A DNA stretch of 64,000 bases from Phoronis australis (taxonomy: Eukaryota > Phoronida > Phoronidae). The translations under genes were made by a program, and so were the position numbers. The notes beneath the pieces were generated by a model. That model was not told the origin of the DNA, ran no database searches, and worked only from the letters and a program-made list of their open reading frames with translations. Positions 10,814 through 21,951 of this stretch are shown here, piece after piece (the stretch's first letter is position 1; each line of letters opens with the position of its first letter). The stretch covers positions 37,145-101,144 of the forward strand of contig NMRA01000436.1 of NCBI GenBank assembly GCA_002633005.1, read 5' to 3'.

Positions 10814-12372
10814 GTGAGCTAATTTGTTGATTCTTGCATGTCTTCATCTTTGAAGCTGTCATGCAACCACTTACTGCTCTGTTGGTATAGAGTTGGTACT
10901 ACAGTAACAACGCTAGTGTTATGCCTTACACCAGTTGGAACTTTTATCTGCTCTTGGGTAAAATTGGTAAAAGTGCGTTGTTTGAATCCATGCTTGATGC
11001 AGACATAACATGCTTGGACACATCTGTGTACTGAGCCTGGCATAGCAACAACAACAACAATAACAATGAGTACCAGATTTCCCAAGTCAAGTAATCTCTT
11101 CAATGAACAATGAGTCTGATTTTGAAGTGGTCTGAATCCAAAATTATGTTACCAAAGAGGAAAGTTCATGAGAATTTCATATTGCTTGTAATAAGCTGTG
11201 AACACACCAACATTTCTTAAATAAATGTTAAACAATTTTATTTTGGGCATTACATGTATTTGGTTTGGCCTGATGTTGCCCTTGTGAACTTGACATTAGC
11301 GTGTACTGTCTATAATAAATTTATTTGGAAATTGTGAAACAAATAATGCTAAAATAGAACTAAAGAACTAGTTCAGAGCCACATATTAGTGTTGAGCCTG
11401 CTGAAAAACAGCAATTGGTTGACAGTTCTGACCAATGAAGATTTCATAAAAAGTGAGTCATGATGTAGTGTCGGTCAAAAGGATTTGAGAGAGAAGCTGA
11501 AAAAAGGAGTTTTGTGCTTAGCAATTAAAGGATAAAGTATTGTGTTGAGTGCAAACTCTCCCTGTACAATAGAATGAATGTGTGACTCGTTTTCACGAGG
11601 TTTGACACTTGATCAGTAATGAATCAACTCTAATCTATGAAACGTGCAACTTATAGAAAGTGTTTCAATTAAGGATATGCTGTGATTAATGACTCATTTT
11701 TTCTCAACTGTTTTGTCTAATTTTGAAATGGTTGTTTTATCTAACAAATGACATTTTCCATGTATACAACAGAGTACAACATTGGTGCAAGTATGAAACA
11801 CTATAGGGTGTTTCAATAACCAGTCAATGTCCGTTACTCTGTACATTTGGCCGTATCGAGTTTTGTGTGATCAGCACAAATTGATTTTTGCAAACCGTTT
11901 TATTTAGCAGAAATTCTTACAATTATACATTTAACAATGTAAATGGTTCTTGTGAACTTCTGTTTCTAGAAATAGTATAACTTTGTTTGTACATGCAATC
12001 TAGGGAAGACAACCAACTTGGTTTTTGATTTTAACACAAATTCTCATCAAAATATGGATTTGAGTATGTACCAGAAGCCAGGTGTGATTATCATTCTGAG
12101 TCGCACCCTTCTTGCTATTTTAAGCTATAAGTAAAAATCCTACAAAATGTAGTTCCAGGAGTAAAATTCTTCATGTTATTTACAATCACGCTAAAATTGA
12201 GTCTGAATTTCTACCAAACAATATGCAGATTATTCATTAATAAAGTTACGTTTTGTGTCACCCTGTTTAAACATTTGACCTGGATGTAAGTTTTGTCTAC
12301 TATGTATAACCTTTACAAACATGTAAGGTTAGTGTACTTTTCAGTTAGTGGGTAATTACTTAGCAAAATTTA
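10814..12372. other. Intron sequence, nothing specific seen
   Basis: This is AT-rich intronic DNA of the kinesin gene. No ORF, tandem array or inverted repeat stands out. Confidence 0.5.
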
Positions 12373-12400
12373 TACTTGGCGAAATAAATTTCACCAAGTA
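12373..12400. repeat. Near-perfect 28-bp palindrome
   Basis: The arms TACTTGGCGAAAT and ATTTCACCAAGTA flank a 2-base centre, with one mismatched pair per arm. It could be a short hairpin or the terminus of an unrecognised repeat that runs into the copy-B repeat at 13117. The stretch 12440-13116 has no gene. It holds a CTCF-like site (12727-12739) and a style of sequence common in dispersed repeats. Confidence 0.6.
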
Positions 12401-13116
12401 TGTTGGTCTTCCATCAAGTTTGTTTGTTTTTTGTTTACTCGCACGATACAGGTCGCAATTTTCGTCCGATCATCACGAAATTTACACATAACATGTAGTT
12501 CCGGAAGTACTGGAAGCCTATTGTTTTTCGTCATAATCGGATCCAAGATAGTGGCTGTGGCGGCCATTTTGTTTTCATTTTAAGATTCAAAGGCTTCTGG
12601 AGGCTACAATAAATGGACGAGATGTGCACTACATGTGTACCGGAAATTGTTTACTTCCGTTTAAAGATGGTGGAAATATTGGCATTCGCGCATGCGCACC
12701 TCGATAACGGGAAGAAAACGTTTTCTCCTGTAGAGGGCGCAATATTGGGCCAATTCCTTTGAATTTTTGCAGTTATTAGTTTTTTATGACTTGCTGTTAT
12801 ACAAAGCCAAAAAACCGCGAGTTGCTTTCAAGATGGCGGATCTGGCACATGTTGACCCATTTTCAGTCGTGTTAAGGTGCCATTTAAACGGGAGGAGGAA
12901 ATGACGTGAATTTTTGCATGTGGATTCTCTGAGGTATATTCTTTCAAATGAACTGGAACAATTTTTTTCTCAGACTTACCATTTTCGAGTTATTTGACTT
13001 TGAATTTCTTTAAAAGAAACGCAAAATTTCATTTTTTTCGAAAAATTTACGGAATTGTAAGATACTATCAATTTAGATAGAATTTTGAACGGGCTTTCAG
13101 AAGATGTTTTCCAGTT

Positions 13117-14050
13117 TTATGCGCCCACATATTTATATATTAATGACGTGTCACTTTCTCTCCATTTTCAGATGAATTTGACCTAGTTTGTGCCACCTAG
13201 TGGCCATTTTTACTGTTTTCGAGTTTTTTGGCATCCATAATCTATCAATCAAACCGTTTTCAGGATAATTGTGAAAATTAGCATGTATGCTTTTACTATG
13301 AAGTGGGCGGCTAAACTGTTTGCAGGATCAGTACTTAATTTAGCAAGTGTATTTATATGATGTTGACTACGGACGACGACAACTTTCGGACAGATCTGAC
13401 TACTGCTGTACACCCTAGTGGCAATTTTAATTTTTTTACGTTTAACTCTGTATCTTCAAAGGTCCTCAACAAATTTTCATAGAATTTTAAATATAGGCAT
13501 TTATTGGTGTGATGACGCTATCTTCCTGTTTTTAGATAGAATCGAGGTATTTTGCACCACCTTGTGGCAAACTTTGCTGTTTTCAAATCTGTTTTTTGGC
13601 GTTCACCCCTCTATCAACCAAATCATTTGAAAATAGGCATATATGTTTTCGGTGTGAAGACTACATTTGATGATGGTGACTGACAACTGTGATGCCTCCT
13701 AGTGGTAGTTTTGTTTTGCGCCCATATTTGTATCTCTTAAACCCACCGCTGGATCTTTATTAAATTTAGTAAGTGTATTTATATGAACATAACAGACGAC
13801 AACGACGACTTTCAGGCGGATCCAACGGACACTGCCCACTAGTGGCAATTTCATTTTATTCTGTTTTCCTTTGTTTCTCTGAAGTTCCTTGACAGATTTG
13901 TATAAAATATGGCATGTTCCTGTTTTTGGATGGATTGTATGTTTTTGCGGCATCTAGTGGCCACTTTTATGGTACAAATAAATAACCCTAAAAGCACACC
14001 ATTTGCATTCGTGGGCGCATTTCAATGCTCCACGTTGCTCTTGTTTGCTA
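13117..14050 (+). repeat. Modular repeat family, copy B
   Basis: This copy has the same orientation and module order as copy A at 1-932. The left end is ATGCGCCCACATATTTATAT and the right end is GTGGGCGCAT followed by the shared TTCAATGCTC tail. Six modules with CTAGTGG cores start near 13191, 13409, 13553, 13693, 13833 and 13948. It lies in the last intron of the kinesin gene, and no transposase was seen. The open frames at 13418-13630 and 13699-13953 are module translations. Confidence 0.75.
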
Positions 14051-14149
14051 AGACGTCTACTTTTTGAGTTATTTGAGATTTTCTGTTAACGCTGTTCCTT
14101 TGTTGAGCACTCTTGCTGCATTGATGTTGGTTTAGCTTCTATTGAACTA

Positions 14150-14425
14150 GACTGTAGCCTACTTCTTATTGATTTATGACATCTAAGTTCGTCATATGAA
14201 TGTTACCATGTTGTTCATCATCTCCGTCATCATATTTGTCATCTTCATCATCATCTCCGACGTCATCTTTTCTTCAGTTAATTTCGCCAAGTGTCGCTCA
14301 AGACTGTAGCCTATCTCATAGTGATTTCTGACATCTACGTTCGTCATATGAATGATATCATAACTTGCATTGTCCATCATCGCCACCATCTTCGTCATCA
14401 TCTCTGTTGTCGTCTTTTCTGGTCA
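14150..14425 (+). repeat. Two-copy tandem duplication, about 154 bp, with CATCAT-rich tail
   Basis: GACTGTAGCCTA and the following 'TTCGTCATATGAATG' occur near 14150-14205 and again near 14302-14355. Each is followed by an imperfect triplet-rich run of CATC/GTCATC. It is intronic, with no coding signal. Confidence 0.75.
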
Positions 14426-14695
14426 TCTCTAACATGGTTTTTTTGGTTAATTTTGCCAAGTTTCGCTTCTCGGAACGCTTTCATTTTTAAAAGTGATTTT
14501 GCAGGTTTTTGTGTTTAGAATTTTTTTTTCTTGTTGTAACTGTTTTCTTTACTATATCTGTGTTATACACTTTTCGTTTGCAGTAAGCCAGTTTATTGTC
14601 ACATGCAATGGTTATACAGTACTCACCATTTCAGTCCACATTTCCTGTTTTTAAATTTGTTCCCAATATATGTCATTTGAAATATACTTGACTTG

Positions 14696-17293
14696 CAGGG
14701 CGTCAAGTTTCCTATTTTTTCCAATTTTTTTGAGAGACTCCTACTTTTCTGTGAAATTCCTATTTTTTTCCTATTTTTCACTCATGGTGAGTCCAAATAA
14801 AAGGCCAACAACAAACCATTGTTTCTCATACCTGACATTGGGCTTAAAATAATAGATGCTGCAGGGCTGGGTGAACTTGTTTCTTTGAGCTTCAATCACA
14901 TTACAACTTGGGGCAACTAGTTGTGTTTGTACACTCTTGAAAATTGGATAGGTACAAGAGCATTACCTATACCCCTATCATGCAAATTGTTATACATGAA
15001 TTGTGCAGACAACACTTCATTGTGGTGAAACTGCTTGGAATAATTGTGTTTTAATAACACTGAAACTTAAGTTAATTAAAGTGATAAACAGACAAGGAAC
15101 TGGTCATCAGTGAGAGTACGTGAAGGGAGCTGGAGAAACTGCTGAAGCGTAAGCCTGAGATGAAGAAATCATCCTATATTGCGCTCTTTCTTCATTGTTT
15201 CTGTACAGTGCTTGGGTGAACAAAGCAAAATACAAATTTCATCAGAAACACTTGATTAGAGTCTTAAATGGTAGCTTTAAACGTGGCATTTATACAACTT
15301 TTTGAATTTTTAAAATCAATTAGGCGGTTCTGGAATTATTTAAAATTTAGAGCAGTCTCAAAAAATGGCATTTTTCAGCAAACAGCACCCAGTAATTTCA
15401 GGCCACAGAAAACAACAAGTTTAGACAACTATATTTGACAATCCATGGCTTAGTGTGTTCCTAAAACAAAATGGAGAGTTCTGTACTATTTGGTTAACAA
15501 TATGGCATCGACACCAAGCCACATGCTATTATAGTTTGCACCAAGAACAAAAACAATTGCAAAAATTCACCATTGACTTTTGACAGGACATTTTTGCTCA
15601 TGGAGCTATTTGAACAAAGGATGTTTTGAAAAGAGAGCAACTTACTTTGAAAATGACGGAACACTTCAAGAATTACTATGGTTTAGTGAAAATGTTTCTT
15701 TTGTTCCAAAATATTTTAAAACAATTCTAAAAAATGAAATTTGTAAAACAAGTGAATTCAAAAGGAGTAAAAAGTAGAAGTCTAGTCTATTTCAGAGTAT
15801 TTTGTCATTTATTTGAAAACCTGTGAGGTTATGTTAATTACTCTTTTTCCCAACTAAGATCACTGTTTTTACAATCTTATGTTGCACACCATACGATGAA
15901 AAACGATAATGTGCATTTTTAATTAAACAAAATTAAATTGGAGCTGAAAATTTCAACGAATTTCAATCAATTTTGTTCCCATCAAATAATATAGTAACTG
16001 AGAGGTGTGATGGCTACCATCCAAAAGAGCATATTGGTATCATGTTTTGATGCACTGCAGACTTGACTGAACAATTACCGGTATTTTAGTGAAAAATGTA
16101 ATTGGCTAAAAATGAAACGGATCACAGCACCACCATGGGGTAGAAAAAGTGTAACAAAAATATTTTTGAAGAAAATAGAAAAAATGACCTTTTTGGAAGT
16201 GTTCCTAAATGGAAATGGTGATATAAAGTGAAAGAAGTTGAATTAGGACACAAATGGTGATTACAATGTTGAGTGTACAGTTTCAGGATTTTTCCAGGTG
16301 CGAGACTGGTGAGGCAGTAAATTAATGAAGGACATTTTCTCATATTTATATCAAAAAAGTGTTCACTCAGGGTTCAAAGTAGAATTTTTAGCACAGTTTC
16401 ATGTAAATATTAACGGTATTAAAATTGGTTCAGAAACGGCCATTTACCAGCTGAGTTTGACCCCTGCTGTAAGTCACAAGAATTTAACTGTGAGTGAAAA
16501 ATGTGTGAAGCGCTCAATTTACTTCAAATATTCATTAATGCCCCCATTTTTTTGCAATGATTATCATCAATAGGAAGAATAATTGGCATAGTTTTCATTT
16601 TCCACCACTTAGCGTGCTAATAGATATGAGCTTATGAAAATCATGAAAAATGGCAAGAATTCGCTCTTGCTAAATTTTGGCCAGGTTAGTTTGCTCACCC
16701 TAACAGTAGCTCCAGAGTCGCTTGCCTCTTTACTGCTGAGTCCTCCGAAACGGAAAAGCAAGAGCTTTGTGGTAGTTGAAACATTCAAAAAAACTGTTTG
16801 AGTCTGAAGATAATCTCGCTAAAGAAGAAGAAAATGTCTTTGGAGAGTTCAAGGTTGTGGTGAACTCATGTCTGAGGCTAATGTGAAGCTCCGAGAAGCA
16901 TTGTGACTAGTTCATCAGCAGTCTCCAAGCATAACCGTTGCATCCATAATGCCAAGTGTGATAAACTGAATAAACACATTAATGAAATCCATATTGACAG
17001 CAAAACACATCCAGTCTGAAGAAATCCAACAAAGCATAGAGTGTGTGCCCAGTTTTGCTGAGAACATTAATTTGTTGAGTATAGCTTACAAATTGTGTAA
17101 GTGTTCCGTATGTGCACTGATATGTAGATTGTTGTTGTTTTGTGGTTTAAAGCTAATTTTTTTCGAGTTTTGTGCAGAGACAACAAAAATACTCCTATTT
17201 TTTCCCATTTTGTCATAATTTTTTCCTATTTTTTTGTAATTTTCTACCGAAAATTTCCTATTTTTTCAAGGCCTTATGTTACTTGACGCCCTG
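14696..17293. mobile_element. 2.6-kb decayed DNA transposon with CAGGGCGTCAAGT ends (hAT-like)
   Basis: The terminal inverted repeat CAGGGCGTCAAGT at 14696 is mirrored by ACTTGACGCCCTG ending at 17293. Both ends are followed inward by runs of CCTATTTTTTC. A CAGGG/CAGTG terminus is typical of hAT elements, but the 8-bp flanks (TTGACTTG and GAGTTGTG) do not match, so no target duplication is visible. The interior carries only short broken frames (for example 15580-15777, 16325-16573 and 16982-17218), with lysine/glutamate-rich pieces near 16800-17030 that may be relics of a transposase. It sits in the 7.6-kb last intron of the kinesin gene. Confidence 0.65.
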
Positions 17294-17404
17294 GAGTTGT
17301 GTTAGTTCAACTGTAGTATCTTGTACTCGTTAACGGTTTCTTCCTAAAATGAAGTTTCACATGATAAGTTGTGTTCTTTGGAGCTTATGAATGCCTGCAT
17401 GAAC

Positions 17405-18288
17405 TTAAAGGCGAAGGCAAACTTTTTCATGTCTTTTGTAGCAAAAATAAGGTTTTTTGGTTATCCCAGACATATATTCCACTTAATTACAACTTTTCGT
17501 AATTTAATTAAGTATTCGTTCTCTACTCCAGAAGTGATGTTTTGGGAGGCAAGAATTTCGCTCCAATTTCTTTTTATATAGTCTGACTGTGAGAGCTGCC
17601 GAGTCAGTCATTATTCTATCTTGGTTGTGATAAGCTTTGCCGTCGTTTGCTTTTGTTTACAAGTCAGTCAACATGCCACACTGTTGCTGCATACCGGGAT
17701 GTACTCATTATCATCTCATGGACAGAGAAACAACTGTCTCACTTGCCCGAGTGTCCCGTAACACACTCCCACTGGATAGTGACCTGAGCACACAAACTGC
17801 TCACATCCCGCCGTGTGACTCCCTTGTCAAACACCTGGCACCTTCTAAATAGCTCTAATACTTATTTAAGACAAGTCCACAATAAACTTATCAAAGTTTG
17901 GCTCGCTGGTCTGTTCATTGAATAAGGAACTGTACTCTTCACTGGGCCTGTATTTACTCCCACTGCTCAACTTTGCAGCAGGGCTGCTTACAGGCTTTGG
18001 GCCATAATAAGTACATACCGGTACGCAGCAACAGTGTGGCATGTTGACTGACTCGTAAACAAAAGCAAACGATGACCAAACTTATCACAACCGAGGTAGA
18101 TCAATGACTGACTCGACAGCTCTCATAGTCAGACTATATGAAAAGAAATTGCCGAGAAATTCTTGCCTCCCAAAACGTCACTTCCGGAATAGAAAACGAA
18201 TAATTAAATTATGAAAAGCTGTAATTAAGTGGAATATATATCTGGGATAATCTACGATGACATGAAAAAAGGTTGCTTTTGCCTTTAA
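17405..18288. mobile_element. TTAA-flanked foldback derivative of a THAP transposon
   Basis: TTAA is present at both edges (17405-17408 and 18285-18288), next to AGGCGAAGGCAA and its complement. The arms are about 300 bp, far longer than the arms of the 1.7-kb relative at 41619-43327. They reach into the start of the THAP reading frame: MPHCCCIPGCTHYHLMD is readable from 17671 on plus, and the same start is present inverted near 18015-18037. Between the arms lies an internally inverted piece of the element body: 17706-17852 resembles the end of the relative's minus-strand ORF (STQTA...CDSL...HLAPSK), while 17880-17990 carries, on minus, the end of the THAP ORF. It is non-autonomous. Confidence 0.8.
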
Positions 18289-18395
18289 AAATGCCAACAT
18301 GGAGTCCATGTATTCTTAAAATGATCTAAGCCCCCCTCCCCCTCCCCCGATTAAATTGCAATGTTCTCACCTAAATTTACATGTTTTACTCGCAG

Positions 18396-18575
18396 GCTAA
18401 AATACAGAAAGTAATCAATGAGTGTCAGAAGAAGAAACAAGACAAGGTTGAAGTGGCAGTGATTGATAAGATATTGAGTAACACCACTGACAATGGACCC
18501 CAAGCTGTGAAGCAGGAGAAGGCAAAGGAAGAGACACTGGGCAAGACAACGTCACAAGCCTGTACTGTACAGTAG
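18396..18575 (+). CDS. KIF28: Kinesin-3-type (KIF28/KLP-6-like) terminal exon
   Basis: A CTCGCAG acceptor is followed by 59 codons in phase 0 and a TAG at 18573-18575. It starts AKIQKVINECQKKKQDKVEV, continuing the coiled coil of the previous exon. It then becomes a polar, lysine/glutamate/threonine-rich tail ending SQACTVQ. Ending about 60 residues past the coiled coil fits short-tailed KIF28/KLP-6 and not long-tailed kinesin-3 members. The acceptor lies only 107 bases after the TTAA-flanked transposon at 17405-18288. Confidence 0.62.
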   Translation, partial: AKIQKVINECQKKKQDKVEVAVIDKILSNTTDNGPQAVKQEKAKEETLGKTTSQACTVQ

Positions 18576-20300
18576 GCGCTGCCTGCAGGATTTAATGGCG
18601 AACACACATTGGGCCTGAGAGCACCGAAGTTTAGTAGAGACCCAGCCAATGAACGTAATGAAATTTGAAAATTTAGTTGAAATGTGTTCTGTGTGGATGA
18701 TAAACTTTTTAAAAATCAAGTTTCAAGTTAATATTCGATACTTTCCTATCCTTTATCTTGTGTTATAGCATTAACCTTGCTAAGATGACATTTATCTTTT
18801 TAACAAGCTACTTACATTGTGTTGGGTTCCCCACCCTGCGCCCCCTGTTGGTCACTTTCAATTTTGTATTGGGAGAAGTGAAAACTTCCTGCTGACACTA
18901 TCCTTTGCTTTTAAAAACTCCACTGATCTGAATTTTAGGAGAGTCTACAAGATGTAGCAGCTTAGTTACTGGCCACATATTCATGTAGGTTTCAGCTAGG
19001 GCCACAATATGAGGAAGTTGTGCCTGGCCAAAGTAGAACAAGAAAATGTCATAATAATGAACAAAATAAAACAAAATAGAATAAACAAAGATTGTAACTT
19101 GTGCAAAAAGATTTCGAAATTTTCAATATTGGCTGTCACAGATTCAAATTAGGTATGGACACTTTCACCAAAAATTTGCTGGTTATATCATCGTGTGTTT
19201 TCCACATTACGGTTATATATAACATTTTGTTTACCACTCTAACACTATAGTCAACCACCTTTTCTTTCTCCAAGTAGAGAAAATTTTACAGTTTACTCTA
19301 ATGCTGGTATTTTTTCACCATGCACGTTTTGTTTGCTGAAGCTGCTGTAAATGTTTTGGTACTTGTTTGTGTAATTGTGTTGCCTTTTATTACCTGCCAC
19401 TTTCAACCACGCACATTGACAGAGTCGTTACGGATTTACTTATTACATTGACTTTATATAGTATTTATTTTGTTATTTACCTGTTTTTATCAAGCTCTTT
19501 ACTTATCTAAGATGTACTACCTTTACTTTGAATGTGATCTGCATGTATAAGGTTGTAATTTTTAAACTAATATGTCTGATCTTAGGAGGAGGTCTCCATA
19601 CAACGTGTTGGGCTGGACCCTTCGTTTTAGTTGATTTACATGTATCTACTGGCAAATGGCATTAAGGTTATTTTTTGTAGATGTTAATCAGGTTATTTCT
19701 TTTGTCATAGCTGTAATCCAGAAGAATTAACATTCTTTAATTCGGGTACTTCATCTGCAGCGAAACGTGCTATGCCATTTTTTAAATGCATTAGGTGATG
19801 ACCATCGACTTGTAAAACATGGAGACTTGTACAAACTTGGACTGCATTTCGTTGATGCAAGAACTTAGACAGTAAGGCAATGGGGACTACGCGCATTGAT
19901 TTTAATGCATGGCAATATCTTGCTAAGTCGTGCTTAATCTTGCATTCTCGGTAATTTTTTGATCTAAGCAAGGCAGGCCTGCCCATTTAGGTGGTGAGAT
20001 TTTTTTAACTTCACTGTGATCGAGTGGTGCCTGCTTGAGAGTCATTCTCATAAATGATATCATGTCAAAAGTCTATACATTCATTTGATGCGTTTGCAGC
20101 TCATTTCACTTTTTGTTTTCCTGTGATTTTTGTTGCAGTTGAACTTGCACCAAAACTATGTTGCAAAGGACCTTGCTTTGTATTAGGGTAAGCGCCAGTG
20201 TCAAGTGCTATTTTTCATAAAGTTTTATATGACGGTACTGGATTCGTACGAGTAGACGGTCATTATCTATAATGGATTTGAAAAACAATGGCAGGTATGT
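18576..20300 (+). other. Probable kinesin 3' UTR and intergenic DNA
   Basis: No ORF of interest. AATAAA-type signals occur near 19063-19085 (ACAAAATAAAACAAAATAG, then AATAAAC), about 0.5 kb after the stop, and are the best candidate poly(A) signals. A strong CTCF-like core on minus (CGCCCCCTGTTGG, 18839-18851) lies within the presumed UTR. The rest shows nothing distinctive. Confidence 0.45.
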
Positions 20301-20304
20301 AGAT

Positions 20305-20485
20305 AAGCACCAGCAGCGCTGTAGATGAGCAACGTCAGTGCTGTATATGAACCATGACAGTGCTGTACATGAACCATGACAGTGCTGTACATGAACCATG
20401 ACAGTGCTGTACATGAACCATGACAGTGCTGTAGGTGAGCAATGGCAGTGCTGTATATGAGCAATGGTAGTGCTGTAGATGAGAT
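20305..20485 (+). repeat. 22-bp minisatellite
   Basis: About eight tandem copies of a 22-base unit of the type CAGTGCTGTACATGAACCATG plus one base. The central copies are nearly identical and the outer copies diverge (GATGAGCAA, ATGAGCAATGG). Minus-strand frames through it give repeated HLQHCHGSC/MYSTVMVH peptides that are artefacts of the array. Confidence 0.93.
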
Positions 20486-21402
20486 TACCCCAATTGACAG
20501 CGACCCTGTTGCTCCTTTTTTCAGAAAGTACTCACCATTGTTTTGTCTCTCTTAGCAATCTACTACTGTTGTTGTGTTGGACTGTTTAAAGCTTTTCTTT
20601 GTCTAATTACTTTGGCAGCGTCCATTGAGTCTAGTGCTGATCTTGCCAGTTTGCTGACTGAGATTACACATCAATAAGGCACCATCTAGCTTATGTTTGC
20701 AAATAATCTTGTGGCCTTACTAGTGAACACTAGAGACAGCCACTGAAAATGATTCATCAAAGCCAGAATGTTTAATACAAGAGTAAGTGTTATGTCTCTA
20801 TGTAGCATTACTGAACATGCCCCCTTAAGTTCTGTTATTTGAAGTCAGTTTAAGTCACCTCTGTCATGTTGCAATATTTGACATACTTCGTTTCCTGTGT
20901 CATAAAGGATTTAATTTTGAATGTTCCTAGTCGGCTATGTGGTGGAAATCAATTTCTGGACTTCCAAATAGATAACATCTCCATTAACTGCAGATCGGTC
21001 AGTGTTGGTTACCTATCGCAGGTAACTGTGGAGGAGCCATTTTAAGTGGTTTTAAAAGGAGAGACTGATTACTTTGTGCTATATGTCAAGAATGAGAAAA
21101 TTAAAGGTTTTCGTCAATTTGCAAAAAAGTTATGCCATCCAGAATTACTAACCAGAGTTGTACGTCTGATGATTTAGTTGTTTGTGATGGAGGTCCAGAG
21201 TGGGCACGGTACTCTTTAAGTAACCACAGTTTGATGTAATTTGTTTTCGTTGGCCTATAGGGTTGGTCCAAAACGCTGTGAATTATATTGGTATCTTGTT
21301 CTGTGTACAATTATTAGCATTTTGTGAGGGATTTTGTTAGTACACGTACACTCCTGTATTGCATAATCCCTGAGCTAATCAAAATATGTTAAGAGTTGTG
21401 AT

Positions 21403-21540
21403 CTGATATTTCAACAGTCTTGTCCTCTTGGTATATATGTGTCTATAGATTGATCTAGCTATCAGAACACCTGATATTTCAACAGTCTTGTCCTCTTGGT
21501 GTATTTGTCTATAGATTGATCTAGTTATCAGCACATCTGT
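21403..21540 (+). repeat. 68-bp tandem duplication
   Basis: CTGATATTTCAACAGTCTTG and the following bases are repeated with a 68-bp offset (starts 21403 and 21471). Small differences include GTATATATGTGTC against GTGTATTTGTC. The surrounding 20490-21950 has no recognisable gene. Confidence 0.9.
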
Positions 21541-21951
21541 CCTGTGGCAACTAACCAAAGAGTTTTAGTGAGGTATATTTTCTTAGTATGGTTTTTCAAA
21601 TACTTCTAATCAGTTGTTTTACTCTGTTATATTGTAAAGAGTATTGGACAGTCTATTATCCAAGAAATATAATTTTATATTCATGTTACTTCTTATTGCT
21701 CAAACAGTGGATTAAGATAGCAGAAATTTTAAATTAAATGCAAACCTTATTTTTTATTATTAACCTCTCAGTATACAGAAAACAAAGCACCACGTTAAAC
21801 GCCTACTCTTTCCGTCTATGGTCGAAGTTTTTTAAATGTATTTCATGTAATTGTGTTCCTCCATTACTTTATTCAAAATTCATATCACGTTGACAAGCTG
21901 ATCAGAAGTTTTTAAGTGCTCGTTTGGAATGGATTACTAAACGTTTCATCA

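Noticed and set aside
14192-14401. Methionine-rich minus-strand ORF (MMTKMVAMM...)
   Set aside because: It is the translation of a CAT/ATC triplet-rich tandem duplication.
20305-20485. Regular 22-bp repeats considered as a CRISPR-like array
   Set aside because: The units are contiguous without unique spacers, and the window is eukaryotic. It is a minisatellite.
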